Shown here: one piece after another, positions 33,889 through 42,845 of the stretch | Position numbering within the stretch: the stretch's first letter is position 1 | How the letters are laid out: each line of letters starts with the position of its first letter | NCBI GenBank assembly: GCA_947488175.1 | Contig: CANKYO010000012.1 | Coordinates: 62,001 to 126,000 of the forward strand | DNA length: 64,000 bases | Direction of reading: 5' to 3' | DNA from: an uncultured Paracoccaceae bacterium | GTDB taxonomy: Bacteria; Pseudomonadota; Alphaproteobacteria; Rhodobacterales; Rhodobacteraceae | Position numbers and translations under genes: made by a program | The notes under the pieces: generated by a model | Told to the model about the DNA's origin: nothing | Databases searched by the model: none | The model's input: the letters and a program-made list of their open reading frames with translations, nothing else

Positions 33889-34279
33889 CGGAAGCTGCCT
33901 GTGCGGCGCGGTCTCGTTCGAGGTCGTCAACGCGTTCGACACAATGTTCTTGTGTAGTTGCGATCAGTGCAGACAGATCACCGGATCGGCCTTTGCATCA
34001 AATCTGTTCATAGCAGCCGATGGGTTCAACTGGCTGAGCGGTGCCGATGAAGTTGCCACCTACCAACTGCCGGCGCGAGACATCTCCAAATCATTCTGCC
34101 GTGTCTGCGGATCAGGCGTTCCCTGGGCAAGCGGCGACGGAATGAAAATGATCGTTCCAGCGGGATCTCTGCGCGGGGAGCCGGAAGTGGTCAAAAAGTA
34201 CAGGATATTCATTTCTGAACAACCGTCTTGGTCCTCATGTCTTGATCAGGTTGAGGCATGTGAGGGGCTTCCCCCATAG
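33875..34279 (+). CDS. GFA family (CENP-V/formaldehyde-activating-like) protein
   Basis: About 134 residues with the GFA zinc-binding set: CLCGAVSF (CxC, about 7-9), CSCDQC (about 28-33) and CRVCGSG (about 76-79). Family members were named for glutathione-dependent formaldehyde activation, but most have unknown reactions. Start at ATG 33875 inside the end of the nitronate monooxygenase gene. It may handle glutathione adducts generated by the upstream GST. Confidence 0.85.
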   Translation: MPKLNGSCLCGAVSFEVVNAFDTMFLCSCDQCRQITGSAFASNLFIAADGFNWLSGADEVATYQLPARDISKSFCRVCGSGVPWASGDGMKMIVPAGSLRGEPEVVKKYRIFISEQPSWSSCLDQVEACEGLPP

Positions 34280-34388
34280 CGTAGTGTTCTTTTGCTTTGC
34301 GATCGACCGGGAAGCGGCCGTAACAACACCACCTTGGCACCCGCAAATGCGAAACCTTAGTCAGAAAATAACATGTAAGGAGAAGCCG

Positions 34389-34700
34389 TTGATTACCTGT
34401 TACGTTCAATATGAACTGAACCCAACTAAAATTCCCGAATTCGAAGAATATGCGCGTGTGTGGATTCCCTTGGTCGAAAAATCTGCAGGAACGCATCACG
34501 GGTACTATTTGCCGCACGAAAGCCCGAACGACCTTGCCGTCTGCCTGTTTTCGTTCCCCTCTCTGGCGGATTATGAGGCCTATCGCATCAAGAGCCTGAC
34601 AGACAGCGCATGCCAGAAAGCATATAAATTTGCCGAGGATATAGACTGTATCAGGCGCTATGACCGTCACTTTTTGCGTCCATTGGAAATGCCCAGCTAG
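34389..34700 (+). CDS. NIPSNAP-like protein
   Basis: About 103 residues beginning with TTG at 34389, chosen because AAGGAG (34377-34382) precedes it by six bases and because the family starts at this point ([40 protein letters not shown]). This is the dimeric alpha-beta barrel-like NIPSNAP fold. Function in bacteria is unclear. Lies in the same direction as the detoxification operon. Confidence 0.78.
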   Translation: MITCYVQYELNPTKIPEFEEYARVWIPLVEKSAGTHHGYYLPHESPNDLAVCLFSFPSLADYEAYRIKSLTDSACQKAYKFAEDIDCIRRYDRHFLRPLEMPS

Positions 34701-34761
34701 GTCGGCGCAATCCGCCATTTTTGGCGCAAGCAAATTCATGAAATCTGTCTGGAGCTTCGTT

Positions 34762-35226
34762 ATGAGCCGCCCGCCGCTTCCGCCATTTTCCGAAACAACT
34801 GCCGCGCAAAAAGTGCGCGCCGCCGAGGATGGTTGGAACAGCCGAGACCCCCAGCGCGTGACGCAGGCCCATACCGACGACAGCCAGTGGCGGAACCGGT
34901 CTGAACTCCTCACAGGACATATCGAAATCGAAGCATTCCTGTCGCGCAAATGGCAGCGCGAACATCACTATCGTCTAATCAAGGAACTCTGGGCATGGAC
35001 ACAAAACCGGATCGCCGTGCGCTTTGCCTACGAATGGTGTGATGACGACGCGCAGTGGTTCCGGTCCTATGGCAACGAGAACTGGGATTTTGTGGTAGAC
35101 GGGCGGATGTGCCGCCGTATTGCCAGCATCAACGATATGCCAATCATGGAACAGTCGCGTCTGTTTCACTGGCCCTCGGGTCGCCGTCCGGACGAGCATC
35201 CAGGGCTGACCGAGTTGAATCTCTGA
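34762..35226 (+). CDS. DUF1348/NTF2-like protein
   Basis: About 154 residues: [35 protein letters not shown] and [25 protein letters not shown] match the DUF1348 (YybH/NTF2-like) family closely. [19 protein letters not shown] is the typical strand pair. Start at ATG 34762 with GGAG upstream; a longer frame exists but lacks support. Last gene of the detoxification run. Ligand or reaction unknown. Confidence 0.85.
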   Translation: MSRPPLPPFSETTAAQKVRAAEDGWNSRDPQRVTQAHTDDSQWRNRSELLTGHIEIEAFLSRKWQREHHYRLIKELWAWTQNRIAVRFAYEWCDDDAQWFRSYGNENWDFVVDGRMCRRIASINDMPIMEQSRLFHWPSGRRPDEHPGLTELNL

Positions 35227-35725
35227 TTTTGCTGTCACGATACTGGACGTTCGTGAAAGCATGCTCTCGTATTTTGAACCTGCGCAAACGAAAATCTGAC
35301 GGGCCGTGGCTGCAACGGCGTCCGCAACACGGAGCAAGCGAAGCGCATCGGACGTTAACATCCCGAGATCCCCGCAGAAGTCGATAATCTCTTCGAGCAG
35401 AGTTGTCACCGCACTCCGTGTGAGTTGATCAATTCCCGATCGTGACAATTTCGGCTGAGGAGGACCGGCGCAATCCGGCTCTTTACTTCCAACTTCCAAA
35501 CCGTTTTCTGATTTCCCGGCAGTTATAAGGCATCGCAAAGCAGCCTTTTGCGCAGCCGCAGCGAATTCATCGTTCGTCCCGCACTTGAAACGTCGACCAC
35601 CGCCAAGATCGTGCAGGCGCAGCGAACGTCGGCTATGCGGGCTGCAACCGCAGCATCCGGTACAACTGCTGGAGGTCGGCTTAGGGCCGCTTTTGTAGCG
35701 CCAGCATTCTTGTTAGTTTGGGAAC
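35227..35725. other. Gene-free stretch between detoxification run and HEPN gene
   Basis: Contains no convincing gene. A minus-strand frame around 35230-35520 has a protein-like composition (TTLLEEIIDFCGDLGM) and could be a decayed gene that I do not recognise. The right half is a copy of the dispersed repeat. Confidence 0.45.
35540..35700 (+). repeat. Dispersed intergenic repeat, near-complete copy
   Basis: Contains GCGCAGCCGCAGCGAATTCA, GTCCCGCA, GCGCAGCGAACGTCGG, GCGGGCTGCAACCGCAGCAT followed by CCGG, and TTAGGGCCGCTTTTGTAG, in the same order as the 24.1 and 26.4 kb copies. Confidence 0.65.
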
Positions 35726-37105
35726 ATGAATTTTTGCATCAAATCTTGGCGTCATCGCCTGGCAGAGGCACTTCAACTTCTGAACGAGGTGCAACACCCC
35801 TTCCTGGACGCATATTGGCGGAGGCAGGGCTATCCAACCATTGTCACGTTTAAAGATAGGGATGAGACACCCTACCCCAGAGATGATATGCTTCAGCTAT
35901 ACGACTCTTCCCTGCAAGCCACGCGAAACCAAGAGGTTGAGTACTACGGCAAACTACGTGCCGCCCTCGATCCGGTTCGTGGAGTATTGCGATCTCACCC
36001 AGCATTGGGCAGGGCCCTTGGGCATATGGCGGGCAACGACAAGTTTATGGTTGAGGTAGCCAACGGTGCATCACTTACTTGGTTGAGCCTACTCGTGGTT
36101 GGTTTGATGCAGCGAGCAAGCGAGTTTTCAAAACAAAGTTTCGAGAATGCGGCAGAGGAACTAGGCGCGCTTCTTGATGCAAGTATGACCTCGTCGAGAG
36201 TCGAAATCCCCCGCGATCTGGATCTGGGATACGATGTATTGCTGTTCTCTGGACCAAAAATCGACAAGCCGATCGAATTGAACGCAGATCTTACGGTAGT
36301 GCCATTCGCATCCTTAGAGGCATGGATAGAGCCGAGTTGGATCCGTGATTACCTCCCGGAGCACGTAGACCGCAGGGATTGGAGACAGATCGGAGCGGTT
36401 GTTCGTCCATTCCGCTGGCGACCACGAATGCAGCGAATGAACAAACCTAGCAACAGAATGATGCCGTTAAGACCAAGCTTTGAAGAAGAGGCGTTCAGTT
36501 TTCTTGAGTTGTTGGCCGTATCCAATCAAACTTCGATCATCCCTTTTGCAGTTGTGAATGACTGCCTTCATCAATCCGCCTTCTTACTCTTGGGGAAAAC
36601 CCGCAACCCGGGCAGCAAACAACACGTCGGCTTTGTCGATTGGCGACACAATCCCTTTCGGAAACCTCCCGAATTGCATGAAAATGCAATTCGGCAGGCT
36701 GTTAGCGCCTTTGAGTGTCGGGAGTCGCCGACATTTAAACGACTTGAATTGGTGCGTCGTCGTTTGTCAGAGGCGCTCGCTCGAAGCGGGCGCTTTTCTC
36801 CGGACGACCGCATTCTAGATGTGTCTCAGTCTATTGAACTGATGCTGGAGATCCGAGCCAACAACGTCGGGAAGAAGTTTGTATCAGAGTTGGCCGATCT
36901 TCTTTCGTCCGATGAGGGGCACAATGCGGCGATCAGAAAGGCGGCCAAAAAGTTCTATGACGTTAGATCTGCCATCGTTCACGGGCCGAGCGACGATTAC
37001 CGAAGACGCCTGATGCAGGACCGAGTGCAGGCATTTAGAAGCGGCTTCAATCTTGCGCAGCAAGCATACTTCAAACTGATTTTTGAAGATAACCGTCCGG
37101 CTTGA
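35726..37105 (+). CDS. Large protein with C-terminal ApeA-like HEPN domain
   Basis: 459 residues. The last 130 or so are helical and contain R-SAIV-H at 414-419 within FYDVRSAIVHG, the Rx4-6H HEPN signature in the arrangement seen in ApeA-like HEPN proteins. The first 300 residues are not recognised (two-layer alpha/beta with FLELLAVSNQTSIIPFAVV). ApeA-type proteins act in anti-phage defence by RNA cleavage, so a defence role is plausible here, between CBASS and a Tn7-like module. Only one HEPN motif is seen; activity is not certain. Confidence 0.7.
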   Translation: MNFCIKSWRHRLAEALQLLNEVQHPFLDAYWRRQGYPTIVTFKDRDETPYPRDDMLQLYDSSLQATRNQEVEYYGKLRAALDPVRGVLRSHPALGRALGHMAGNDKFMVEVANGASLTWLSLLVVGLMQRASEFSKQSFENAAEELGALLDASMTSSRVEIPRDLDLGYDVLLFSGPKIDKPIELNADLTVVPFASLEAWIEPSWIRDYLPEHVDRRDWRQIGAVVRPFRWRPRMQRMNKPSNRMMPLRPSFEEEAFSFLELLAVSNQTSIIPFAVVNDCLHQSAFLLLGKTRNPGSKQHVGFVDWRHNPFRKPPELHENAIRQAVSAFECRESPTFKRLELVRRRLSEALARSGRFSPDDRILDVSQSIELMLEIRANNVGKKFVSELADLLSSDEGHNAAIRKAAKKFYDVRSAIVHGPSDDYRRRLMQDRVQAFRSGFNLAQQAYFKLIFEDNRPA

Positions 37106-37175
37106 TCGAAGATCGACTTTTGGATCGCAGCAGTGCAGCAAGACTGTACAGCCCGAAAAGCCGGAACGGGCCGAC

Positions 37176-37775
37176 TTAGCAAGACGGTGAAAACAGCCAT
37201 TCAAAACGTTGGACATGCATAGCGGCCATTCCTAGTCGCTGCGGCCCAACGATATCGGTTTCTGGCGTATCACCGACGAACAGGATCTGATCAGGTTCGC
37301 ACCTAAGATCGGAGACAACACGGTCGTAGATTTCACCGTCAGGCTTGGCGTAACCTGTCTCATAAGAAAGAACCTTAACATCCGGTCCATCAGGCAGCGC
37401 TTCGAGTGCCGCCGAACCATAGGCTTGGGTTAGATTTGAGCAGACGCCCATCTTCATTCCTGTCCGCCGTAACTCGCTCCAAATCTTTTCCATGTTTGCG
37501 CGCATTTGGATCGAGCGGGCCTCGACTTGGGCTTCGTTAGCGACACGCTTCCATCGATCACTAACGACGCGCAAATTGAGTTCGAAAATCCAATCCCTCA
37601 TGGAGCGGTTCTCGCGCAGGATACGGTGTCTGAACTCGCGTCTTTTTTCGCGTGGGACAAGTTCAAGACTTTGACGCCACACACCGTGCGGTCTGGATAT
37701 TTCGACCAATGTTCCAAACAAATCGAAACAAACTGCCTCATAGGCCGACACGCAAAGGGGCACTGGTCGGTCCAT
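37176..37775 (-). CDS. HAD-superfamily hydrolase, intact paralogue
   Basis: 199 residues: nucleophile motif CFDLFGTLVEI (about 16-26), GVCSNL (motif II serine), YAKPDGEIY (motif III lysine) and FVGDTPETDI (motif IV acids). Clear paralogue of the frameshifted gene at 2.0-2.6 kb, with the same spacing of motifs. Substrate unknown. Having related HAD genes near both Tn7-like regions suggests they are transposon cargo. Confidence 0.85.
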   Translation of the reverse strand: MDRPVPLCVSAYEAVCFDLFGTLVEISRPHGVWRQSLELVPREKRREFRHRILRENRSMRDWIFELNLRVVSDRWKRVANEAQVEARSIQMRANMEKIWSELRRTGMKMGVCSNLTQAYGSAALEALPDGPDVKVLSYETGYAKPDGEIYDRVVSDLRCEPDQILFVGDTPETDIVGPQRLGMAAMHVQRFEWLFSPSC

Positions 37776-37837
37776 TTAGTTCACCGAGATTGGGCATTTG
37801 ATTGCGCCACCGACCCGACATTGCGCGTCGTCCAATT

Positions 37838-38383
37838 CTACAACCTCCGCTTCTCACACCAGCCGTATGGTGGTCGTTCCGGCACGGTCAAGACATAACC
37901 TGTGGACGGTCTGACTGTGAGAAATCCGGCCCTTGCCAAGAGCCTGAACGAAGTCTGCCAGTGCAATTTCAGATGAGTTGCGACCTGGTTGACTGTTTTG
38001 GAAGCAAGGGCTGCCTTGGCCAACTGGGCCTGGGACACCATGCGGCGGGGGCGGCCACGCGGAATATTTAATCCTCTGTTCTTGAACAACTTTCGGAGTG
38101 TCGAAACAGTGAGTCCATTGGTTTTTGCAACGGCGCCACAGTTCTGCTGACTTTGGTATTGCCGATAAAGATCGGACACGTAGTCAATGCCTGCAAGCAT
38201 CAGTAGTCGTCGCGTTAAAAGGCTCTCTAGTCTAAACAGTTGCCCAAACTGCATAAGCGATACCGATCTGCGGTAAGCTCGCTTGATGTCTAAGCGGGAC
38301 CACAAATTCCACCCTCCACGACGATGCTCAATCGCAATTAATCGGCGTTGACCGTCATGAAATTCGCTGACTTTGCTGACCAA
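37838..38383 (-). CDS. Hypothetical HTH-like protein
   Basis: 181 residues, very basic, with two possible helix-turn-helix segments (CGAVAKTNGLTVSTLRKLFK, about 82-101, and NQVATHLKLHWQTSFRLLARAG, about 131-152). It may bind DNA, for example at a transposon end, since it lies just outside the Tn7-like module. No family recognised. Confidence 0.5.
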   Translation of the reverse strand: MVSKVSEFHDGQRRLIAIEHRRGGWNLWSRLDIKRAYRRSVSLMQFGQLFRLESLLTRRLLMLAGIDYVSDLYRQYQSQQNCGAVAKTNGLTVSTLRKLFKNRGLNIPRGRPRRMVSQAQLAKAALASKTVNQVATHLKLHWQTSFRLLARAGFLTVRPSTGYVLTVPERPPYGWCEKRRL

Positions 38384-38572
38384 GCTTCTGCCCTATGGTT
38401 TTCTGAACCGTAGGACCTCAGCGCAAGCGGTGCAAACCTGCTGCCGATGAAAACAAATCTATGGTTCTGGTTTCAAACTGATTGAATTATGTAACTGTAT
38501 GATATTGTTGTTAAATATAGGACATTGATGTATGACGTTTGGGACAGTTTCCTGCGATAAGGAGTTATACAA

Positions 38573-38818
38573 ATGCGCCAACCAACAGCCGCAGATCTTC
38601 GCAAACATGAACGTGTGAAATTTCAGCTGCGACTCGTCGGCAGTTCACTGGCTGAAGTCAGTCGCAGGATTGGCGTCACTCAAGGGGCAGTTTGTATGGT
38701 CTCGATTGGTCGCAAACGCTCCAAAAATATCGAAGCAGCTATCGCAGAGGAACTCGGCAAAGAGCCAGAAGAACTCTGGCCGAAGCGATACCCTGAAAGG
38801 AGCACCGCGATGACGTAG
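38573..38818 (+). CDS. Ner/Nlp-like HTH regulator
   Basis: 81 residues: FQLRLVGSSLAEVSRRIGVTQGAVCMVSIGRKRSKNIEAAIAEELG, then KEPEELWPKRY. This is the Ner/Nlp fold of Mu-like phages, where Ner represses the transposition operon. GGAG lies upstream of the ATG (38561 region). Located just before tnsA in the same direction, it probably limits expression of the transposase genes. Confidence 0.82.
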   Translation: MRQPTAADLRKHERVKFQLRLVGSSLAEVSRRIGVTQGAVCMVSIGRKRSKNIEAAIAEELGKEPEELWPKRYPERSTAMT

Positions 38819-38841
38819 CAACACGCAATCACGGAAAAGGT

Positions 38842-38915
38842 AAGGCCCCGACGGCGGTAACCGATCGAGGCCCATAATCTTAGTGTCGAATATCCTTCCG
38901 ACACTTCCTACTTCC
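38842..38915. terminator. Two hairpins between ner-like gene and tnsA
   Basis: GGCC-CCGA...TCGA-GGCC (about 38846-38874) with an inner CGG/CCG stem, followed by AGTGTCG...CGACACT (about 38880-38905). They may stop read-through or hold regulatory sites for the tns operon. No transposon end could be fixed here. Confidence 0.4.
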
Positions 38916-39046
38916 GCTCAAATCCGTGCAAAGTCAACCTTTTGCTGGTCCGAAAACGCCAGCGAGAAGGCTGCGCCTTGCTTGAATCAACGATAGCAGA
39001 AGGCAATCGCGACGCTCTCGTAAGAGAGTAACGCGTTGAATTATTT

Positions 39047-39742
39047 ATGAAAGACAGTGGAGATGGGAATGGTGGCAACCAGCCGCCCAAGGGCAGTCGT
39101 GCGTCTCGCAAGATTGCGAAAAGATCAAAACATAGCTCACGGGGCGGCGTTGTCGTGCAACTGCCATCTGAGCCGCATCCTCGCGTGGTCCTTTTTGAAA
39201 GCAAGCTTGAACAACGTGTTCTGTTTTTGCTGATGACGAGATCTGACATTTGGGATTTGCGGGAACAGCCGCCGGCGTTCCTTTACACGGGAGAGTGCGG
39301 CCGCCTAAGACAGCATACATTCGATTTTCTATTGGAGTTGTCATCCGGTCGCCGGATTGCGGTCGCCGTCAAGCCATTCAAAGTGGCAAAGGAACGACGT
39401 TTCATCAGCGAACTTCTCGCCGTGAGGCGGGCGCTGACAAAGGATTACGCGCACGACCTGGTGCTTATTACAGACAGAGACTTCACTAGGGACCAAGCTT
39501 TAAATGCTCAACGGCTGAATGACTTTCGTCGCGGCGTCGATTGCTCCAGCTCCGGGGCTGTTCGTGAAGCCATCGGCAAGTCTGCCTTTCCGACGACGCT
39601 GCGTGCCTTGATCTCTGGCCTACCCGACCCTGGGCGCGCGTTTCGCGCGGCGTTCATTGCGATCTACGATGGCCTTCTCACCGCTGACAAAAGCTTGCTC
39701 ATCACTTTGGACACGCAAGTTCATCAGGGGAAACGCCCATGA
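39047..39742 (+). CDS. tnsA: TnsA-like endonuclease
   Basis: TnsA cuts the 5' strands at transposon ends so that the element leaves cleanly. The 231-residue protein has the fold's N-terminal part: VLFESKLEQRVLFLLM (Glu51/Glu55), then IWDLREQPPAFLY, then HTFDFLLEL (Asp93) and RRIAVAVKP (Lys109). The second acidic/Gln position usually seen before the lysine (QVK or EVK) reads Ala here, which is unusual. The first 40 residues are basic and disordered. The stop overlaps tnsB by 4 bases. Confidence 0.78.
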   Translation: MKDSGDGNGGNQPPKGSRASRKIAKRSKHSSRGGVVVQLPSEPHPRVVLFESKLEQRVLFLLMTRSDIWDLREQPPAFLYTGECGRLRQHTFDFLLELSSGRRIAVAVKPFKVAKERRFISELLAVRRALTKDYAHDLVLITDRDFTRDQALNAQRLNDFRRGVDCSSSGAVREAIGKSAFPTTLRALISGLPDPGRAFRAAFIAIYDGLLTADKSLLITLDTQVHQGKRP

Positions 39743-41868
39743 TTCCACAGATGCGCATCACATATGATGATCGGCTGGTTGTTGGGTGGAAATCCTACCG
39801 GCTCATTGAAAGGTCCAAAACGGGTTATTCATTTGAAGAGACCGATGGCCAAGGTCGAACGATATTCTATGGAGCCGATGAGCTTCGGGAGCTGCTAAAA
39901 AGGCATGACGTACTTCTCGAGCTTGGATATCTCCGCGCCGAAACGCAGCGCATCCAACGGCAGTCAAACGTTGATCTCGTTGGGGCGCTGGATGAGAAAA
40001 TCCGGTCTGTTGTACTGTGGCGGCATGCCTATTGCGATGTGTTCTTACAATATCATGCACGTGGCGAGGTCAAAAAGTGCGAACGAAGCATTGCGGGTTT
40101 CCGCCCGATGCTGGAGCAGCATGTCAATGCGCAGGCGCAAGCAGCGCAGAGTGCATGGAAATTACCTCGCGCGGGTAAGAACAGACTATACCGCGACCCG
40201 CCCTGCGCCAGAACGCTCCTCGCTTGGGTGAGGCGTTATGAAAGCGCCGGGAATTCGCCGCTAGCCTTAATCCCGGGTACACACCGTTCTGGCAATCGGA
40301 AGGACCGCTTCTGCTTGGAAAGCCTACGTTTCATTGGCGAAGCACTACAGGTATATCTAACGCGGCAGCGGCTCTCAAAGCGTCAAGTTGCGAGGCACTG
40401 CACCGAGTTGTTCCGGAGGGCAAATGAAGCTCGTTCAATCGCAGGGCTCCCGCTCCTCACGGTCCCTTCAAAGCGTAAGATTGAGCGCGCGCTTGGCAAG
40501 CTTGATCCTTACTCCACCTACGCCCATCGACACGGTATCGATGCGGCCAACCGCAAATTCATGCTCTACGAGGATGGGATAAAAGCTAGCTATCCGATGG
40601 AGCGGATCGAAATCGACGAATGGCGCGTCGATCTCATAACCATCTTGGCGGAACGTGGCGCGCTGGATCACTTGACTCCAGACGAACTCGCTTTGCTGCC
40701 GCGTGGAAGACGGTGGCTGTACCTCGCCATTGATTGCGCAAGCCGCTGTGTGCTGGGAATGCGGCTTGCTGAAACGCCGAACAGTGACGACGCGGTCGCA
40801 CTCTTGGCTGACGTCACCCGCGATAAGTCGCAACTCGCACGGGCTGCGGGGTGTCAATCGCACTGGCATCATCATGGTGGCCTTAGCACGGTTGCGACTG
40901 ACCTCGGCGCTGCCTTCGTAGACGATAGTTTTCGAGCAGCGATATTCGACGCGCAGGGCACACCGGAGACGCCGACTGGTGGCCTGCCGCAATTGCGAGC
41001 GCGTGTGGAACGGATATTCGGAACCTTCGGGACCAGCCTGCTCCCGCATCTGGCGGGCCGAACATTTTCTAACCCACAAGAGCGGGGTGATTACCCATCG
41101 GAAGCGATGGCATCAATCAGTGACGACGTCCTGATGCAAATGCTGATCCTCTATGTGGTCGATGTGTATCACAACCAACCTCACCGTGGTTTGGCCGGGG
41201 AGACTCCGAACAATTGCTGGAAGCGGTTAGCGGCCGATATGGGTGTCACCCCAGATGTCCCCGAGATCACACGGCGCCGCGCCTTTGGCCGACGACTAGT
41301 GCGGACAGTTTCTGGCAAAGGGGTGCGTGTATTTGGAATCGATTACAACTGCTCAGCGCTACAGCAGTTTCACCTTCATTCGCATGAAACCGATGTCGAA
41401 TTGCGGATCGATCTGACCAACCTCGGTTGGATCGTCGTGTGTGTGCACGACAAGTGGCATGCTGCTCATGCCATCCAGAAGTGCTTTGAAGGGGTAAATT
41501 TTGATGATTGGGAAGCTGCGGCTCGCGATATTCGGCTGAAACACAGAGCTGAGGCGCACTTGGCCGAACGGAGTGTCGCGCGTGCAATCATCAAAATCAT
41601 CGAGTTGAATCGGCAGTCAGAAGCACGTTTTGGCACCGAGCTTAAGGCGCTGACACCAGCGGGGCTAGGGCGCGGAAAGGAAGACCTGTTCTTGGGCCTG
41701 TCGATCGAGCCGGAAGATGACGATGGTTTCGATCTGCCACAAGAAACCGATCTCTTTGGCCATGTCATTCCTGGCGTGGACGCCGAAGATGCGTTTCACA
41801 AAACCGGCCAATCTAACGATGAGACGGAGAAATCTACCAAAAAGCGTTGGAGATTAGACGATGAGTAG
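39739..41868 (+). CDS. tnsB: TnsB-like DDE transposase
   Basis: A 709-residue retroviral-integrase-fold transposase that binds the end repeats and performs 3' cuts and joining. Catalytic triad: Asp293 (EIDEWRVD), Asp388 (VATDLGAAF) and Glu424 (RVERIFGTF), a D-x35-E spacing. Helix-turn-helix DNA-binding regions precede it. After about residue 520 comes a beta-barrel and a C-terminal acidic tail (ETDLFGHVIPG...RWRLDDE) that in Tn7 contacts TnsC. Starts by a 4-base overlap with tnsA and ends by an 8-base overlap with tnsC. Confidence 0.93.
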   Translation: MIPQMRITYDDRLVVGWKSYRLIERSKTGYSFEETDGQGRTIFYGADELRELLKRHDVLLELGYLRAETQRIQRQSNVDLVGALDEKIRSVVLWRHAYCDVFLQYHARGEVKKCERSIAGFRPMLEQHVNAQAQAAQSAWKLPRAGKNRLYRDPPCARTLLAWVRRYESAGNSPLALIPGTHRSGNRKDRFCLESLRFIGEALQVYLTRQRLSKRQVARHCTELFRRANEARSIAGLPLLTVPSKRKIERALGKLDPYSTYAHRHGIDAANRKFMLYEDGIKASYPMERIEIDEWRVDLITILAERGALDHLTPDELALLPRGRRWLYLAIDCASRCVLGMRLAETPNSDDAVALLADVTRDKSQLARAAGCQSHWHHHGGLSTVATDLGAAFVDDSFRAAIFDAQGTPETPTGGLPQLRARVERIFGTFGTSLLPHLAGRTFSNPQERGDYPSEAMASISDDVLMQMLILYVVDVYHNQPHRGLAGETPNNCWKRLAADMGVTPDVPEITRRRAFGRRLVRTVSGKGVRVFGIDYNCSALQQFHLHSHETDVELRIDLTNLGWIVVCVHDKWHAAHAIQKCFEGVNFDDWEAAARDIRLKHRAEAHLAERSVARAIIKIIELNRQSEARFGTELKALTPAGLGRGKEDLFLGLSIEPEDDDGFDLPQETDLFGHVIPGVDAEDAFHKTGQSNDETEKSTKKRWRLDDE

Positions 41869-42814
41869 TCTTGCATCTTCACCAGAGCACCAGGTTGACC
41901 ACTTGATCGCTGAGCTGCGCACCAAGTTCGTCCATCACGAAGCCTTTGAAGACTTGCAAGTACTCTTTGAACGCCATCTGCGCAAAAGACGTGCCGCACT
42001 ATCTCTTGGGCAGGAGATCGAGGCCAGATGTCTGGCAATTCTGGGTGCCTCAGGTAGTGGAAAAACTACAGCCGCGGACAGATTGCTAAAACACCACCCT
42101 AAATTGAAACAACCTCGTGAAGGTGAGGAAGTTGCTGAGGTGATCCAGTTGCAAGTGCCATCACCCACGACTCTTAAATTCGTGGGGTCTACCATGCTGA
42201 ATAAGCTCGGCTATCCATTGAAGCGAGATCAGCCTGCCAACGTAATTTGGGACAAGGTCAGGGATTTGCTTCGCGACCGGCGTACCTTGTTTGTGCATCT
42301 TGACGAGGCTCAACACCTATACACTAACAAAGGTACGAGTGCTCGAAATGACGTGGTGGATACCCTCAAGATCCTTATGAATAACAAGGCATGGCCAGTT
42401 GGGCTTGTTCTCTCTGGCACACTTGATCTCGCCGCAATGATCGAGTCTGATGTTCAACTGCTCAGGCGGTCCGATATTATCCGCTTGAAACCTGTTACCT
42501 GGACGTCTCACGGCGATGAGATTGGAGACCTATTCAGCAGCTTTGTCCGGAAAGCAGGGCTTTCACATCGAGACGGGTTGGACAGTCCTGACTTCCTCAA
42601 ACGCCTCTTTCATGCTGGGGGCAATGAGTTCGGAACAACGTTCGAGATCATTCTTTGTGGCATCGAAGAAGCGCTCTACTCCGGCGATACAGTTTTGACG
42701 TGCAGACACTACGCAGAAGCGTTTCGGCGGAGAATGGCGTGTATCCCCGCCTTTAATCCATTTGTCGCTGACGATTTCCTGACCATCGATGTGCGCCGCC
42801 TCGGAGATCAGTGA
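41861..42814 (+). CDS. tnsC: TnsC-like AAA+ ATPase
   Basis: 317 residues. Walker A GASGSGKT (62-69), Walker B LFVHLDEAQHLY (about 143-154), sensor segment GLVLSGT (about 186-192). TnsC polymerises on DNA and links target selection by TniQ to TnsAB. The size matches short TniB-like forms. Overlaps tnsB by 8 bases; 31 bases before tniQ. Confidence 0.93.
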   Translation: MSSLASSPEHQVDHLIAELRTKFVHHEAFEDLQVLFERHLRKRRAALSLGQEIEARCLAILGASGSGKTTAADRLLKHHPKLKQPREGEEVAEVIQLQVPSPTTLKFVGSTMLNKLGYPLKRDQPANVIWDKVRDLLRDRRTLFVHLDEAQHLYTNKGTSARNDVVDTLKILMNNKAWPVGLVLSGTLDLAAMIESDVQLLRRSDIIRLKPVTWTSHGDEIGDLFSSFVRKAGLSHRDGLDSPDFLKRLFHAGGNEFGTTFEIILCGIEEALYSGDTVLTCRHYAEAFRRRMACIPAFNPFVADDFLTIDVRRLGDQ

Positions 42815-42845
42815 CGATGTCGTTTGATACCAAGAAGTAAGGTGA

